Source: ENR-C20 sp942493145
GTDB lineage: Bacteria; Bacillota; Clostridia; Acetivibrionales; DTU013
Assembly: GCA_942493145.1 (NCBI GenBank)
Contig: OW818679.1
Location: 3,906,001-3,970,000, forward strand
Length of the DNA stretch: 64,000 nucleotides
Direction: 5' to 3'
Position numbers and translations under genes: made by a program
Notes under the pieces: generated by a model
Seen by the model: only the letters and a program-made list of their open reading frames with translations
What the model was told of the DNA's origin: nothing
Databases searched by the model: none
Shown: positions 50,806 to 59,151 of the stretch, one piece after another
Position numbering within the stretch: the first letter of the stretch is position 1
Layout of the letters: every line of letters starts with the position of its first letter

Positions 50806-52017
50806 ATGAAAACTGGAACAGAAAGAACCCACATATCAAATAAAGCGGGCATTATATGTATGCTGCAATTCTTTTTCGGGGCGACGATGGCTTGCTTTTT
50901 CCCATTCGTTGTTGTTTTCATGCTTGACCGGAATGCGGATAATTCAACCATCGGCCTGGTTTTGACCATAACTGCCGTCGTTACGATATTTTCGCAGATA
51001 TTATGGGGGATAATCAGCGACAAGATAGGCTCGATCAAAAAGGTCTTTGTCACCTGCCTGGTAATTTCAATAGCCGGCATGCTGCTGTTGACACAATGCA
51101 GAGAGATAGTCTCCCTTGCGATAGTTATCGTATTTGTTACCTTTTTCGCTTCTCCGCTTTCACCGTTGCTTGACAGTTGGACAGTCCAGCACGTAAGGAA
51201 TATCAGCAAATTGTCCTATGGCTCTGTCCGGCTTTGGAATTCCATCGGCTACGCAGTCTGTGTTTTTTTAATGGGTAAGCTTGAAGCAATAGCTTCCATT
51301 AATATAATAATGGTTATTTACTGTGCAACTGCGCTCATTACGGCAATAGCCGCCCTGTACCTGCATAAGCCCGTTTCAGGAGCCGATGTCCACAGTCTGG
51401 CCAGGCTTGCCAATATCAGGGATGTGAATATCCTGTTCAGGAATTTTCAATATGTTACAATCCTGATTATCGGTGTGCTTGTCTATGTATCAATAACCCC
51501 TATACAATCCTACCTTCCCCTGCTTATGAGTCATGTAGGCGGAAACAATGAACTATATGGCCTGGCATGTGCAGTCAGCGCTATAAGCGAAGTACCTTTG
51601 TTTTATTTTTCAAATAGGCTGCTCCAAAAATTCAGCCCCAGGAAACTACTGTGCGCGGCAATCATGTTTTATGCCATCAGGCTTATGCTGCTTTCCCTTG
51701 CCACGACTCCCGCAATCATAATCATCGTACAGATTTTGCAGGCTCTGACTTATGGGTTGTTCCTTGTAGGCAGCATATATTACATTGATTCACTAGCGCC
51801 TTCTACGCACAAGGCTACCGCATTATCATTGAGCACTGCTGTTTATTCCGGAACGGGAGCGATTCTCGGGAACTTTTTTACCGTAAGGCTTATCGATAAG
51901 ATGGGTATTCCTCAGACCTTCGGGGCCGGTGCGGTACTATGCGCAGCTACATTGGTGCTGTTCATAGTATTGTTGTCCGTCAAGAAGAAGAGCAGGACGG
52001 ATAAACCTTTTAGATGA
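50806..52017 (+). CDS. MFS transporter (sugar/nucleoside permease-like)
   Basis: A protein of about 403 aa with 12 predicted helices. 'LWGIISDKIGSIKKVF' is the loop 2-3 motif (G-x2-S-D-x-[IL]-G-x3-K). The 'GSVRLWNSIGYAVC' and 'RLMLLSLATTPA' segments fit the LacY/nucleoside H+ symporter-type branch rather than the drug-exporter branch. An ATG at 50785 is also in frame; neither has a strong ribosome site, so the start is uncertain. Its end overlaps the antiporter gene on the other strand by 8 bp. Confidence 0.85.
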   Translation: MKTGTERTHISNKAGIICMLQFFFGATMACFFPFVVVFMLDRNADNSTIGLVLTITAVVTIFSQILWGIISDKIGSIKKVFVTCLVISIAGMLLLTQCREIVSLAIVIVFVTFFASPLSPLLDSWTVQHVRNISKLSYGSVRLWNSIGYAVCVFLMGKLEAIASINIIMVIYCATALITAIAALYLHKPVSGADVHSLARLANIRDVNILFRNFQYVTILIIGVLVYVSITPIQSYLPLLMSHVGGNNELYGLACAVSAISEVPLFYFSNRLLQKFSPRKLLCAAIMFYAIRLMLLSLATTPAIIIIVQILQALTYGLFLVGSIYYIDSLAPSTHKATALSLSTAVYSGTGAILGNFFTVRLIDKMGIPQTFGAGAVLCAATLVLFIVLLSVKKKSRTDKPFR

Positions 52018-53071
52018 TGAAAAAAGCCAAAGCGAGTATAAAATAACAGCCAATGAGCTGTGCACCTTCCAGCCAGTTTGTTTTTCCATCCTGAAATACA
52101 TAAATAGATGTACCTATGCCGATTAGAATGCTTACAACCTGAAATGTGCTATATACATATGGCATTGGATGCCTGATTATAAAGCTTATTATAACCAGAA
52201 TCGGGGCGACAAACAAAGCAATTTGCATACTTGATCCAACAGCAATTTCTATACTTATATCAACCTTGTTCTTCCAGGCCATCATCATAGCAGAAGCATT
52301 CTCTGCTACGTTCCCAAGTATAGGTATTAGAATGATACCGATAAACACCTCAGGCATGCCAAATTGTACAACTGCATGTTCAACAGTAGCAACCAGCGTC
52401 TTACTCTGAGTGGCAACAAAAAAGGCGGAAGCTGCCAAAATAATCAATGCTTTGCGTAAGCTCCATACAGGTTTCTCTTCTTCTTCATCCTCATGCTCAT
52501 CGTGCTCGGTAAAAGCATTTCGATGGGTAACAAGTGAGTATACCAGTCCCAATATGTAAATTGTAACCAGCATAACAGCAATGCCAAGGCTTAAGTATTT
52601 AATGCTATTGTTAAAATTTTCATACCCCCTGAATGTGTAGTTAAAGGCAAATGGAATAATGATGCTAATCGCAGCAAAAAAAAGTAGGGTAAAATTGCTT
52701 CTTGCTATCCCCTTATTGAAGGTCTGGAACTTATGCTTAAGACCTCCAAGGAAAATACTGAATCCCAGCACCAGTAAAATGTTTCCAATAATGGAACCGG
52801 CCATACTGGCAAGAATCAGAGTATATAGTCCGGCTTTTAATGAGAATATGCCTATGAGAAGCTCTGGCACATTTGCCATTGTAGCATTTAACAACCCCCC
52901 GATTTTTGGTCCGGTATACAATGTAATTTGTTCAGTTGCATTGCCGATTATCACTGCAAGAGGGATGATGGAAAAACATGACATAATAAAGATGATCCCT
53001 TGATTCATTTCCATTAACCTTGCAATAATTGTTACAGGAATAAAAACAAGCAAAATGTTTAGATACTTCAT
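52010..53071 (-). CDS. Ca2+/H+ antiporter (CaCA/ChaA type)
   Basis: A 353-aa cation/proton antiporter with about 11 helices. The two alpha repeats carry the cation-site motifs: 'GNATEQ' followed by 'GGLLNATMANVPELLIG', and 'GNVAENASAMMMAW' followed by 'VGSSMQIALF'. Between the halves is an acidic loop 'EHDEHEDEEEE' typical of the CAX branch. It would expel Ca2+ or another divalent ion in exchange for protons. It converges with, and overlaps by 8 bp, the MFS gene. Confidence 0.93.
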   Translation of the reverse strand: MKYLNILLVFIPVTIIARLMEMNQGIIFIMSCFSIIPLAVIIGNATEQITLYTGPKIGGLLNATMANVPELLIGIFSLKAGLYTLILASMAGSIIGNILLVLGFSIFLGGLKHKFQTFNKGIARSNFTLLFFAAISIIIPFAFNYTFRGYENFNNSIKYLSLGIAVMLVTIYILGLVYSLVTHRNAFTEHDEHEDEEEEKPVWSLRKALIILAASAFFVATQSKTLVATVEHAVVQFGMPEVFIGIILIPILGNVAENASAMMMAWKNKVDISIEIAVGSSMQIALFVAPILVIISFIIRHPMPYVYSTFQVVSILIGIGTSIYVFQDGKTNWLEGAQLIGCYFILALAFFII

Positions 53072-53164
53072 AAAACACCATCCTTAGCAATAAAGTATTA
53101 TTGCATCCGGAAAAGTGTTACATATGTTTTTTGTTATGTGTTTTGATCAACAAAAAAAGAATCC

Positions 53165-53346
53165 TCACGTTTTTCCGCTTGGGTTCTCCAGTTCATCCCT
53201 GTCCCGCGCAATACATTTCCTTGCAGTAGACAGCGTCTGAACGTATTCTCTGTGTGCCACGGATGAACCGTAAAAATACTTGTCCAGAATGCACTTCATT
53301 CGCCTGGAACAGCCATTACATAAATATGGATTCAGGAATCTTTGTT
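53165..53346 (-). pseudogene. IS30-type transposase fragment
   Basis: The minus frame encodes, between two stops, about 60 residues including 'RFLNPYLCNGCSRRMKC', 'ILDKYFYGSSVAHREYVQTL' and 'STARKCIARDRDELENPSGK'. The Cys pattern and 'K-x-Y-x5-A-x3-Y' spacing resemble the N-terminal part of IS30-family transposases. The DDE catalytic part is missing. The match is by eye, so moderate. Confidence 0.5.
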
Positions 53347-53454
53347 TTATTTACTGCAATGGTACTGTATTTTATTAAAACACCTTAGAAAAAGGGCTTC
53401 CCCCCCTCTCTACTATCAGGGGGACTACAATTTCACCATCACCCTTAAAAATTT

Positions 53455-53670
53455 TTATTTTTGATATTTAGTATAATTAAATTTGGTTAATGGTACAAAT
53501 AGTAGAAGTATTATACCTACTATTATATATCCCAACACAAGTAATAAAATTAAAATCGGAATTCTATAGATTACTAAAATAACTATGACAGGCAACATTA
53601 CTAAATAACTTATAAAGTGTGAATACCCTGGCCATTTTAAATCTGTACCGCAGCTCTTACATCCAATCAT
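53455..53670 (-). CDS. Small CXXC/two-helix protein, 5' end probably lost
   Basis: The minus frame from ATG 53670 encodes 71 residues: a 'CKSCGTDLKWPGY' zinc-ribbon-like half and two membrane helices (about 20-42 and 45-65). It resembles clostridial CXXC-plus-two-helix proteins. There is no ribosome site before this ATG or the ATG at 53703. Codon quality stops where a plus-strand gene fragment begins (53699), so the true start is probably deleted. The much longer open frame that reaches 53949 runs through intron RNA and is not a gene. Confidence 0.4.
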   Translation of the reverse strand: MIGCKSCGTDLKWPGYSHFISYLVMLPVIVILVIYRIPILILLLVLGYIIVGIILLLFVPLTKFNYTKYQK

Positions 53671-53698
53671 ACCAAAAGAACCGTTGCTTTTTTTCGTA

Positions 53699-53823
53699 GA
53701 CATTGAGCAGTATGACGATATGATATATACTCTCTCTGAAAAACTCCCCCAGGGATCATCCCAAAGGCTGCTGGACATAATCAGCAAGGCTTCATCAGTT
53801 TTGCGACCGTATATTGAACAGTA
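53699..53823 (+). pseudogene. C-terminal fragment of an unknown gene
   Basis: The plus frame encodes 'DIEQYDDMIYTLSEKLPQG', 'SSQRLLDIISKASSVLRPYIEQ' then TAA. This looks like a real amphipathic helical C-terminus, but the frame loses coding character upstream, where it meets the opposing small gene. I do not recognise the family. Confidence 0.4.
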
Positions 53824-53876
53824 AAAATCTATTTTTTTCTGATTGTAGTAAAAATGTAGTAAAAACATCCAGAACA

Positions 53877-55774
53877 ATCGAGCAGGAGACGGCTGACGCC
53901 GCCGTCCTCTCACACCACCGTACGTACCGTTCGGTATACGGCGGTTCAATAGCTTAAGTGCAGTGCCTCGTAGCGTTTGGCTATATCATCATAGCCCAAT
54001 GTTGCGAGGTATTCGTTTGTTAATGACATGGTTAATATAAAACTATGGGCTATTCTCCAGTAGCCTTTCCTCGTGTTTGCCCATTCCCAAGCTTTGTTTC
54101 TTGGTATGCCCAGCAGTTGTAAATTCTTGAACCTTGCGCTGATTTTCTTCCACTGTTTCCAGATATACATCCGAATCCTTCGTCTTATCCATTCTGAAAG
54201 ATTTTGGATTTTCGTTTGAAGGTTGGCTATTCCATAGTAGTTCAACCAACCTGTGGTATAAAGCTTAAGTTCCTGAAGCACTTGGGCTATTGCTCTGCCT
54301 CGTTTCCTGCTGGTTATTTGCTTAACACGCTCCTTGAATTTCTTCATCGGCTTCTCGTGAACGCGTATACCCGTTGATTTCTTGCCCCTCCATAAAGAGA
54401 ATCCAAGAAATTTGAGTCTTAGTGGACTTCCCACCTTGCTCTTTTCTACGTTCACCTTTAACTTCAGTTTCCCTTCAAGGTATTTCCTGCAGCTTTCCAA
54501 TACCCTCTTGGCTGCTCTCCGGCTTTTAACGTATATGTTACAGTCGTCTGCATACCTCACGAATTTGTGGCCTCTACTTTCAAGTTCCATATCAAATCCG
54601 GTGAGATATATGTTGCTGAGTAGGGGTGAAAGGTTCCCACCCTGAGGCGTTCCTTCTTCCGTAGTAGTGACTATCCCTTTTTCCATTACGCCGCTCTTTA
54701 GGAACATACGTATCAGTTTCAGGATGGCTTCGCTCTTGATTCTCTTTCTCAGCATTTCAATCAACAGGTCATGATTTACAGTATCAAAGTATTTCGCAAG
54801 GTCGATGTCCACTACGTGAGTGAAACCCTGCTCATGATATTCCTTTGCCCGTTTTATGGCCTGATGTGCGCTGCGCTTTGGCCTGAACCCGAAGCTTGAA
54901 TCTGAAAATGTCGGCTCAAATATCGGTTGAAGTACTTGAACAAGTGCCTGTTGCACCATCCTGACTATGACTGTTGGTACACCAAGCATTCGTATCCCAC
55001 CATCCGGTTTGGGTATTTCTACACGCCTGACTGGCTTGGGTTTGTACTTACCTATTAGTATTTCCTCAACAATTTCAGTGTTGTGCTCCCTAAGGTAAGG
55101 CAGCATTTCCTCGACTGTCATACCGTCTACTCCGGCTGCTCCGCCGTTTTGTTTAACCCTCTTGTAGGCTGTGTTAAGGTTATTCCTGTCGACTAACTTT
55201 TCAAGCAACTTATCTGCACCGTCTCTGTCTTCATTCTCCAGTGTACCAGCACTCCGCGCTCCCCTGTTACCTTCGGTTTCCACCCTATCCTCGCAGGGGC
55301 AGCCTGTTTTCACAGTATTCTGCTCTTTTAACACCGGTTCACCTTCCTTTGTTCCAAAGACTTACTACTGTTCGGCCCTTCCCATATTTTCATGGTACTA
55401 TGGCCTCTGCTGACTTCTTGCAGTTCACGCCCGCATCTCTGCGGACGTTGTCGCTGTGGGTCATGCGGTTGCTATGTCCCTCTTGCCGGCGACCCCTGCA
55501 AGACCTCCACGGGTAAGCGTGCGTTCTTTCCTCCCATATACCTGCTGCATTTACACCATAAGCCTCGGATAGCATAGGACTTTGTCTTGTTTGGCAAACT
55601 CGTCCGACTTACATATGCCTTATATGCAGTTCCTGTTCGTCAGGCCGGAATTTTGCCTCCGGCTTCCTTCAGATTCCATCTCACGATGGACACCCTTGCC
55701 ATTGGCTAACGGTTGGTGCTATCAACCTCCGTAACGGACTTTCACCGTCAAGAACGCGCGCATGCCGCGCGCAC
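53877..55774 (-). mobile_element. Group IIC intron
   Basis: The minus strand starts GTGCGCGC (5' end near 55774), then carries the conserved domain I segments 'GCCAATGGCAAGGGTGTCC' and 'GGAATCTGAAGGAAGC'. Domain V is at 53913-53947 ('CCGTATACCGAACGGTACG' inside it), matching as I remember it the Oceanobacillus iheyensis group IIC intron. Domain VI (GACGGC/GCCGTC stem) follows, ending in ...CTCGAT near 53877; the 3' end is uncertain by a few bases. Domain IV encodes the reverse transcriptase. The 5' exon ends in a terminator hairpin, the usual target of this class. Confidence 0.9.
53946..55334 (-). CDS. ltrA: Group IIC intron reverse transcriptase/maturase
   Basis: A 462-aa intron-encoded protein. 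RT motifs run from 'GAAGVDGMTVEEMLPYL' and 'RRVEIPKPDGGIRMLGVPTV' through 'SFGFRPKRSAHQAIKRA', 'VVDIDLAKYFDTVNHDLL' and 'GTPQGGNLSPLLSNIYL' to the catalytic 'YADD' in 'RYADDCNIYV'. The maturase X domain follows ('TGWLNYYGIA', 'WIRRRIRMYIWKQWK'). There is no HNH endonuclease, as expected for class C. It resembles the GsI-IIC enzyme from Geobacillus. GTG 55334 follows GGAAGG at 7 nt. No frameshift is seen. Confidence 0.95.
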   Translation of the reverse strand: MLKEQNTVKTGCPCEDRVETEGNRGARSAGTLENEDRDGADKLLEKLVDRNNLNTAYKRVKQNGGAAGVDGMTVEEMLPYLREHNTEIVEEILIGKYKPKPVRRVEIPKPDGGIRMLGVPTVIVRMVQQALVQVLQPIFEPTFSDSSFGFRPKRSAHQAIKRAKEYHEQGFTHVVDIDLAKYFDTVNHDLLIEMLRKRIKSEAILKLIRMFLKSGVMEKGIVTTTEEGTPQGGNLSPLLSNIYLTGFDMELESRGHKFVRYADDCNIYVKSRRAAKRVLESCRKYLEGKLKLKVNVEKSKVGSPLRLKFLGFSLWRGKKSTGIRVHEKPMKKFKERVKQITSRKRGRAIAQVLQELKLYTTGWLNYYGIANLQTKIQNLSEWIRRRIRMYIWKQWKKISARFKNLQLLGIPRNKAWEWANTRKGYWRIAHSFILTMSLTNEYLATLGYDDIAKRYEALHLSY

Positions 55775-55782
55775 CAAAACTA

Positions 55783-55811
55783 AAGGCTTACAGTTAATAC
55801 CTGTAAGCCTT
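55783..55811 (-). terminator. Terminator hairpin in the 5' exon of the intron
   Basis: AAGGCTTACAG (55783-55793) pairs exactly with CTGTAAGCCTT (55801-55811). On the minus strand the stem is followed by TAGTTTT and then directly by the intron 5' end. It is the terminator of the truncated tRNA-fMet gene just upstream. Confidence 0.8.
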
Positions 55812-55820
55812 CAATCATCT

Positions 55821-55865
55821 TGGTTGCGGGGACAGGATTTGAACCTGTGACCTTCGGGTTATGAG
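55821..55865 (-). pseudogene. 3' fragment of initiator tRNA-Met (probable attachment-site scar)
   Basis: On the minus strand, the sequence from CTCATAACCCG through the T-arm (GGTTCAAATCC) to CCGCAACCA equals the 3' 45 nt of an initiator tRNA-fMet, from the anticodon loop to the encoded CCA. The matching 5' half is absent; the anticodon stem cannot close because CCC faces CCAAT. A heptamer TGCGGCG at 55913-55919 is close to the expected acceptor strand but the spacing is wrong. Confidence 0.75.
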
Positions 55866-56152
55866 ATTGGGAAAGGCCATTTTGGATTTTTCACCCAGTT
55901 GGCCATATCGCCGCAAAGCCTTTATACAGTAGGGCTTTACGGTTTTCTCTTTTCTTAGAATATGTTACATATGTCGTATTTTTCAAGATTTTTTGAATTT
56001 TTTATGGAGTTGGGCGGAGTTCTGGCGGAGTAAAAGTAAAGAGCTCTTATTAATTATCTACTCAGTACAAAACTTGAGATTTTGGTTGTAAGACAAGCAT
56101 TACTTCTCATAGTTTATATCAGGACCATAAGTTTAAAGGGTTTGAAGATATA
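55866..56152. other. A/T-rich junction region of the island, no gene seen
   Basis: No gene with a ribosome site is visible. The minus strand at 55990-56030 could encode the last 25 or so residues of a lost protein ('LLLRQNSAQLHKKFKKS'), reminiscent of integrase tails, but this is too short to claim. Confidence 0.35.
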
Positions 56153-56974
56153 TTGGAAAAATTAGATCCATTCTTAAAATGGGCTGGAGGTAAAAGAGGT
56201 CTTCTACTTGAAATACGTAATTATGTTCCAGAATCGTTTAACAGGTATTATGAACCATTTATAGGCGCAGGAGCTCTACTATTTGATCTTCAGCCCCAAA
56301 TTGCTCTTATAAATGATTTAAACCCTGAAATTATAAACTGTTATAAAGTTATTCAAAATAATGTTGATGAATTAATCACTGATTTAATGGGCCATGTAGA
56401 TGATTACGAATATTTCCTTTGGATTAGAAATCTGGATAGGACAGATCTATATAAAGATCTTTCTTCTGTTAAAAAAGCTTCAAGAACAATCTATTTGAAT
56501 AAAACATGCTATAATGGATTATATAGAGTAAATGCCTTTGGTCAATTCAATGTTCCTTATGCAAGTAAAAGAAAAAGAGAAATTTTAAACAAAAATTTAC
56601 TAAAAAAAATTAACTTGTTTCTGGCATCAAAGAAAGTCTCCATAATTAACGAAGATTTCGAACGAGCTGTCGAAAATGCTGATTATGGAGATTTCATTTA
56701 TTTCGATCCTCCGTATGACCCAGTCACCTCAACATCAAATTTTACAAAGTATACTAGCAATGCCTTTAATAAAAATGATCATTTACGATTAAAAAAGACC
56801 TTTGATGTGCTTAATCAAAAAGGTTGCAAAAATTTATTAAGTAGTTCTTCTACTTTATTCATTAAGAATTTATATAAAGAATATAAGATAATGGAAGTCA
56901 CTTCCCCAAGATATATAAACAGCAATCCTTCAAAAAGAGGAAAGGTTCCAGAGTTACTTATAATGAATTATTAG
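56153..56974 (+). CDS. Dam-family adenine-N6 DNA methyltransferase
   Basis: A 273-aa DNA methyltransferase of the alpha (Dam/DpnM) group, which methylates adenine, usually in GATC. Motif X 'FLKWAGGKRGLL' (7-18), motif I 'YEPFIGAGALLF' (33-44) and motif IV 'DPPY' (185-188) are intact and in the correct order. TTG 56153 is the first possible start; an AAAGGG is about 12 nt upstream. It is convergent with the HARE-HTH/nuclease-like gene, leaving 7 bp between the stops. It is the only plus-strand gene of the island. Confidence 0.9.
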   Translation: MEKLDPFLKWAGGKRGLLLEIRNYVPESFNRYYEPFIGAGALLFDLQPQIALINDLNPEIINCYKVIQNNVDELITDLMGHVDDYEYFLWIRNLDRTDLYKDLSSVKKASRTIYLNKTCYNGLYRVNAFGQFNVPYASKRKREILNKNLLKKINLFLASKKVSIINEDFERAVENADYGDFIYFDPPYDPVTSTSNFTKYTSNAFNKNDHLRLKKTFDVLNQKGCKNLLSSSSTLFIKNLYKEYKIMEVTSPRYINSNPSKRGKVPELLIMNY

Positions 56975-56981
56975 TATCTGG

Positions 56982-57749
56982 TTATTTTTGAATAAAGCTG
57001 AGCGATTCAGTTTTTTTCATAAAAACAAAAGATTCATAAATTTTCCCTAGATTGTCATAGTCTATAAAATTAACTCTTTTTCTAATGGCATCAAAAGCCG
57101 GATTTTCGATTTTTTTAATAAATAGTTTTTGTTTTTCTTTTATTGCAACAACATTCATTTTAATATTAAAATCTCTAAGTTTTACAAACTTTAATAAGGA
57201 ATTATCAAAATCTGTAGTATGTTCTATTTCAAAAACTTGTTGAGGGTAATTTCTTGAATTAAAAAATATAACATCAATATTCTTACTAGTATTTACAACA
57301 TCTTGATATGTAAAAGTCGGTATTTTTTTTAAGGAACATACCTCATCAAGTTCTTTATCAATAAAAATTTTGCGTCTATCTTTTGGAGGTATATGGGTAT
57401 CAAATTTACTGATAATTCCAATTTCAGCCACCATACCCTGGTAATAAGAATGATTTAATATCCCATATTCTTGATTGGTAGATTCATTTTTATTATTTTC
57501 TGTGAGGAGTAAAATATCTTTAGGTAAAATTTCTATGCATTCTTTTAATGCATATAATCCGGGCTTTATTTTAATAATTCTATGATTTTGCTGTACGATT
57601 CTACGAATGCTTGCATCTATTGTTGAGGTTTTCCAATCAACTCCTGGTATTTTTACAACTTCTGAATAAAGATATTCAAGTTTAGCATACCCTCCATTAA
57701 TTTCCATAACTTCAACTACAGCATCTGCTTGTGTTTTTCTATTAACCAT
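56982..57749 (-). CDS. HARE-HTH protein with a nuclease-like C-terminal domain
   Basis: A 255-aa protein. Residues 1-70 match the HARE-HTH winged helix ('DASIRRIVQQN', 'KPGLYALKE'), a module found in restriction enzymes and chromatin proteins. The C-terminal part has 'NIDVIFFNSRNYPQQVFEIEHTTD', that is Asp159, Glu174 and Glu176 in a PD-(D/E)xK-like order with Glu in place of Lys. 'YYQGMVAEIG' lies upstream as in related endonucleases. The head-to-head stop arrangement with the Dam-like methylase suggests a modification/restriction pair. Enzyme activity is an inference. Confidence 0.65.
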   Translation of the reverse strand: MVNRKTQADAVVEVMEINGGYAKLEYLYSEVVKIPGVDWKTSTIDASIRRIVQQNHRIIKIKPGLYALKECIEILPKDILLLTENNKNESTNQEYGILNHSYYQGMVAEIGIISKFDTHIPPKDRRKIFIDKELDEVCSLKKIPTFTYQDVVNTSKNIDVIFFNSRNYPQQVFEIEHTTDFDNSLLKFVKLRDFNIKMNVVAIKEKQKLFIKKIENPAFDAIRKRVNFIDYDNLGKIYESFVFMKKTESLSFIQK

Positions 57750-57847
57750 CTATCATGCCTCTGAGTGTTGTTTATACTAAGTACATTTATTCCCATATTC
57801 TAAAACTCTTATACTTATTACAATATCTTGATTCAGCCACCTCAAAG

Positions 57848-59104
57848 TTAAATTAAATCTTTTATTTTTGTTTCAATATCGCTCCACCCTTTTAATCTTA
57901 TAACATTGATTGGAAATGGCTTCGATGGATCAACTTCCTTATTATAAGGATGATCTATAAGGAATACAAATTTACATATATTTGCAAGCTTCCTTGCTTT
58001 TATTGGTTCATCTTCAATGAAAAACTCTATCTTTCTTTTTGCAGAAATATAGAACCGGTTTTTATATAAAGCTGTCTTTGAACTTATTGGTCTATCAAAA
58101 TTGCCCTTTTCAAAAAATATTCTGTGTTGCTTTATACCTACATTCTTTAACCATATCTTTGTATACTTCTTTAAATCATATGTCTTACCTTTCTGATCTT
58201 TAAGATTCCAGTCCCTGCTTGTAAATATATGTATTCTATACCCAAATTTATTTTTTAATGTTTCATTGATAACTTTATCAGCACCATCCATTAACAGCAT
58301 ATCAGACCAGTACTCAACAGTTTTAAAAACCTTATCAGCGTTTTCTTTTTTTATTAATCCAGCATCTTGAACAGGTATTGTTTTTATATCATCTAGACAT
58401 ATTTTTCTTGACTTAATCTCTTCTTTATCTATTAGTTCATTATATATCTTTACAAACTGTTCTTTGTGCATATTTAAAACACCATCAATGTCTATTCCAA
58501 TTATATGTTTATAAAAACGGGTATTTGATTCAGATATCCTTGTAAATAAGTAATATGAAATAATATGGAGTGACATAAACATTAGGCATATAACAATAAT
58601 AAAGATAATTTTGGGACTGCTTACTAGATTATATATTGCATATCCTAAATATAAAGTATTTATAGTACCCAAAGAAAGTATGATTAGAATGAATTGCTCT
58701 CCATCCCAAAATTTTGGTTTTCTTTTTTGAATCAACAAAACAGAATATTCATTATAAAAATTTGTAATTGAACTTTCAGGTTTCCCTATTAGTGCATACT
58801 CATAAAAAAATTTCCTGATTGTATTTATGCACCTTGCATACATTAGAACTTCAGTTCGTAATTGACCAAGATATAATACGATAAAAAATCCCACCAAACT
58901 AATAGCAATACAAATTATACAAATAAATGGCCGTCCAACCACTACTTGAGATACATTGTTTGTTAATTCAAAAATAGTAAGAGGTGCTGCCAGTATTACT
59001 AGTGCGTATTGGAAAAACGTGGTTATTCTTTCTGCAGCTTGGAAATGAGCTTGGGAAAGCGTATCGTACTCTTTTTGATAGAATTCAGTTAATTCATCAT
59101 ACAC
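57848..59104 (-). CDS. Four-helix membrane protein with a HAD phosphatase domain
   Basis: A 418-aa protein. Residues 1-190 have four predicted helices (about 28-47, 58-80, 136-160 and 164-187) with a 'FQAAERITTFFQYALVIL' start like that of 2TM/4TM effector modules. The C-terminal HAD domain has 'IIGIDIDGVLN' (Asp205, Asp207), 'IHIFTSRDWN' (Ser/Thr motif) and 'FFIEDEP' (acidic motif IV), close to the 5'(3')-deoxyribonucleotidase pattern. It would place a nucleotidase at the membrane. Gaps of 98 and 47 bp separate it from its neighbours on the same strand. No homologue is known to me. Confidence 0.75.
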   Translation of the reverse strand: MYDELTEFYQKEYDTLSQAHFQAAERITTFFQYALVILAAPLTIFELTNNVSQVVVGRPFICIICIAISLVGFFIVLYLGQLRTEVLMYARCINTIRKFFYEYALIGKPESSITNFYNEYSVLLIQKRKPKFWDGEQFILIILSLGTINTLYLGYAIYNLVSSPKIIFIIVICLMFMSLHIISYYLFTRISESNTRFYKHIIGIDIDGVLNMHKEQFVKIYNELIDKEEIKSRKICLDDIKTIPVQDAGLIKKENADKVFKTVEYWSDMLLMDGADKVINETLKNKFGYRIHIFTSRDWNLKDQKGKTYDLKKYTKIWLKNVGIKQHRIFFEKGNFDRPISSKTALYKNRFYISAKRKIEFFIEDEPIKARKLANICKFVFLIDHPYNKEVDPSKPFPINVIRLKGWSDIETKIKDLI

Positions 59105-59151
59105 AAATCAACACCCCCTAATACTAATAGAATCAAATAATTAAATCATTA

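Noticed and set aside
53455..53949. A 164-codon open frame as one gene
   Set aside because: Its first third is intron domain V/VI sequence and its middle third is antisense to a plus-strand fragment; only the C-terminal part looks coding, so I annotated that alone.
55990..56030. Possible integrase C-terminus on the minus strand
   Set aside because: Only about 25 codons follow a stop, with no integrase motif; mentioned in the junction entry but not claimed.
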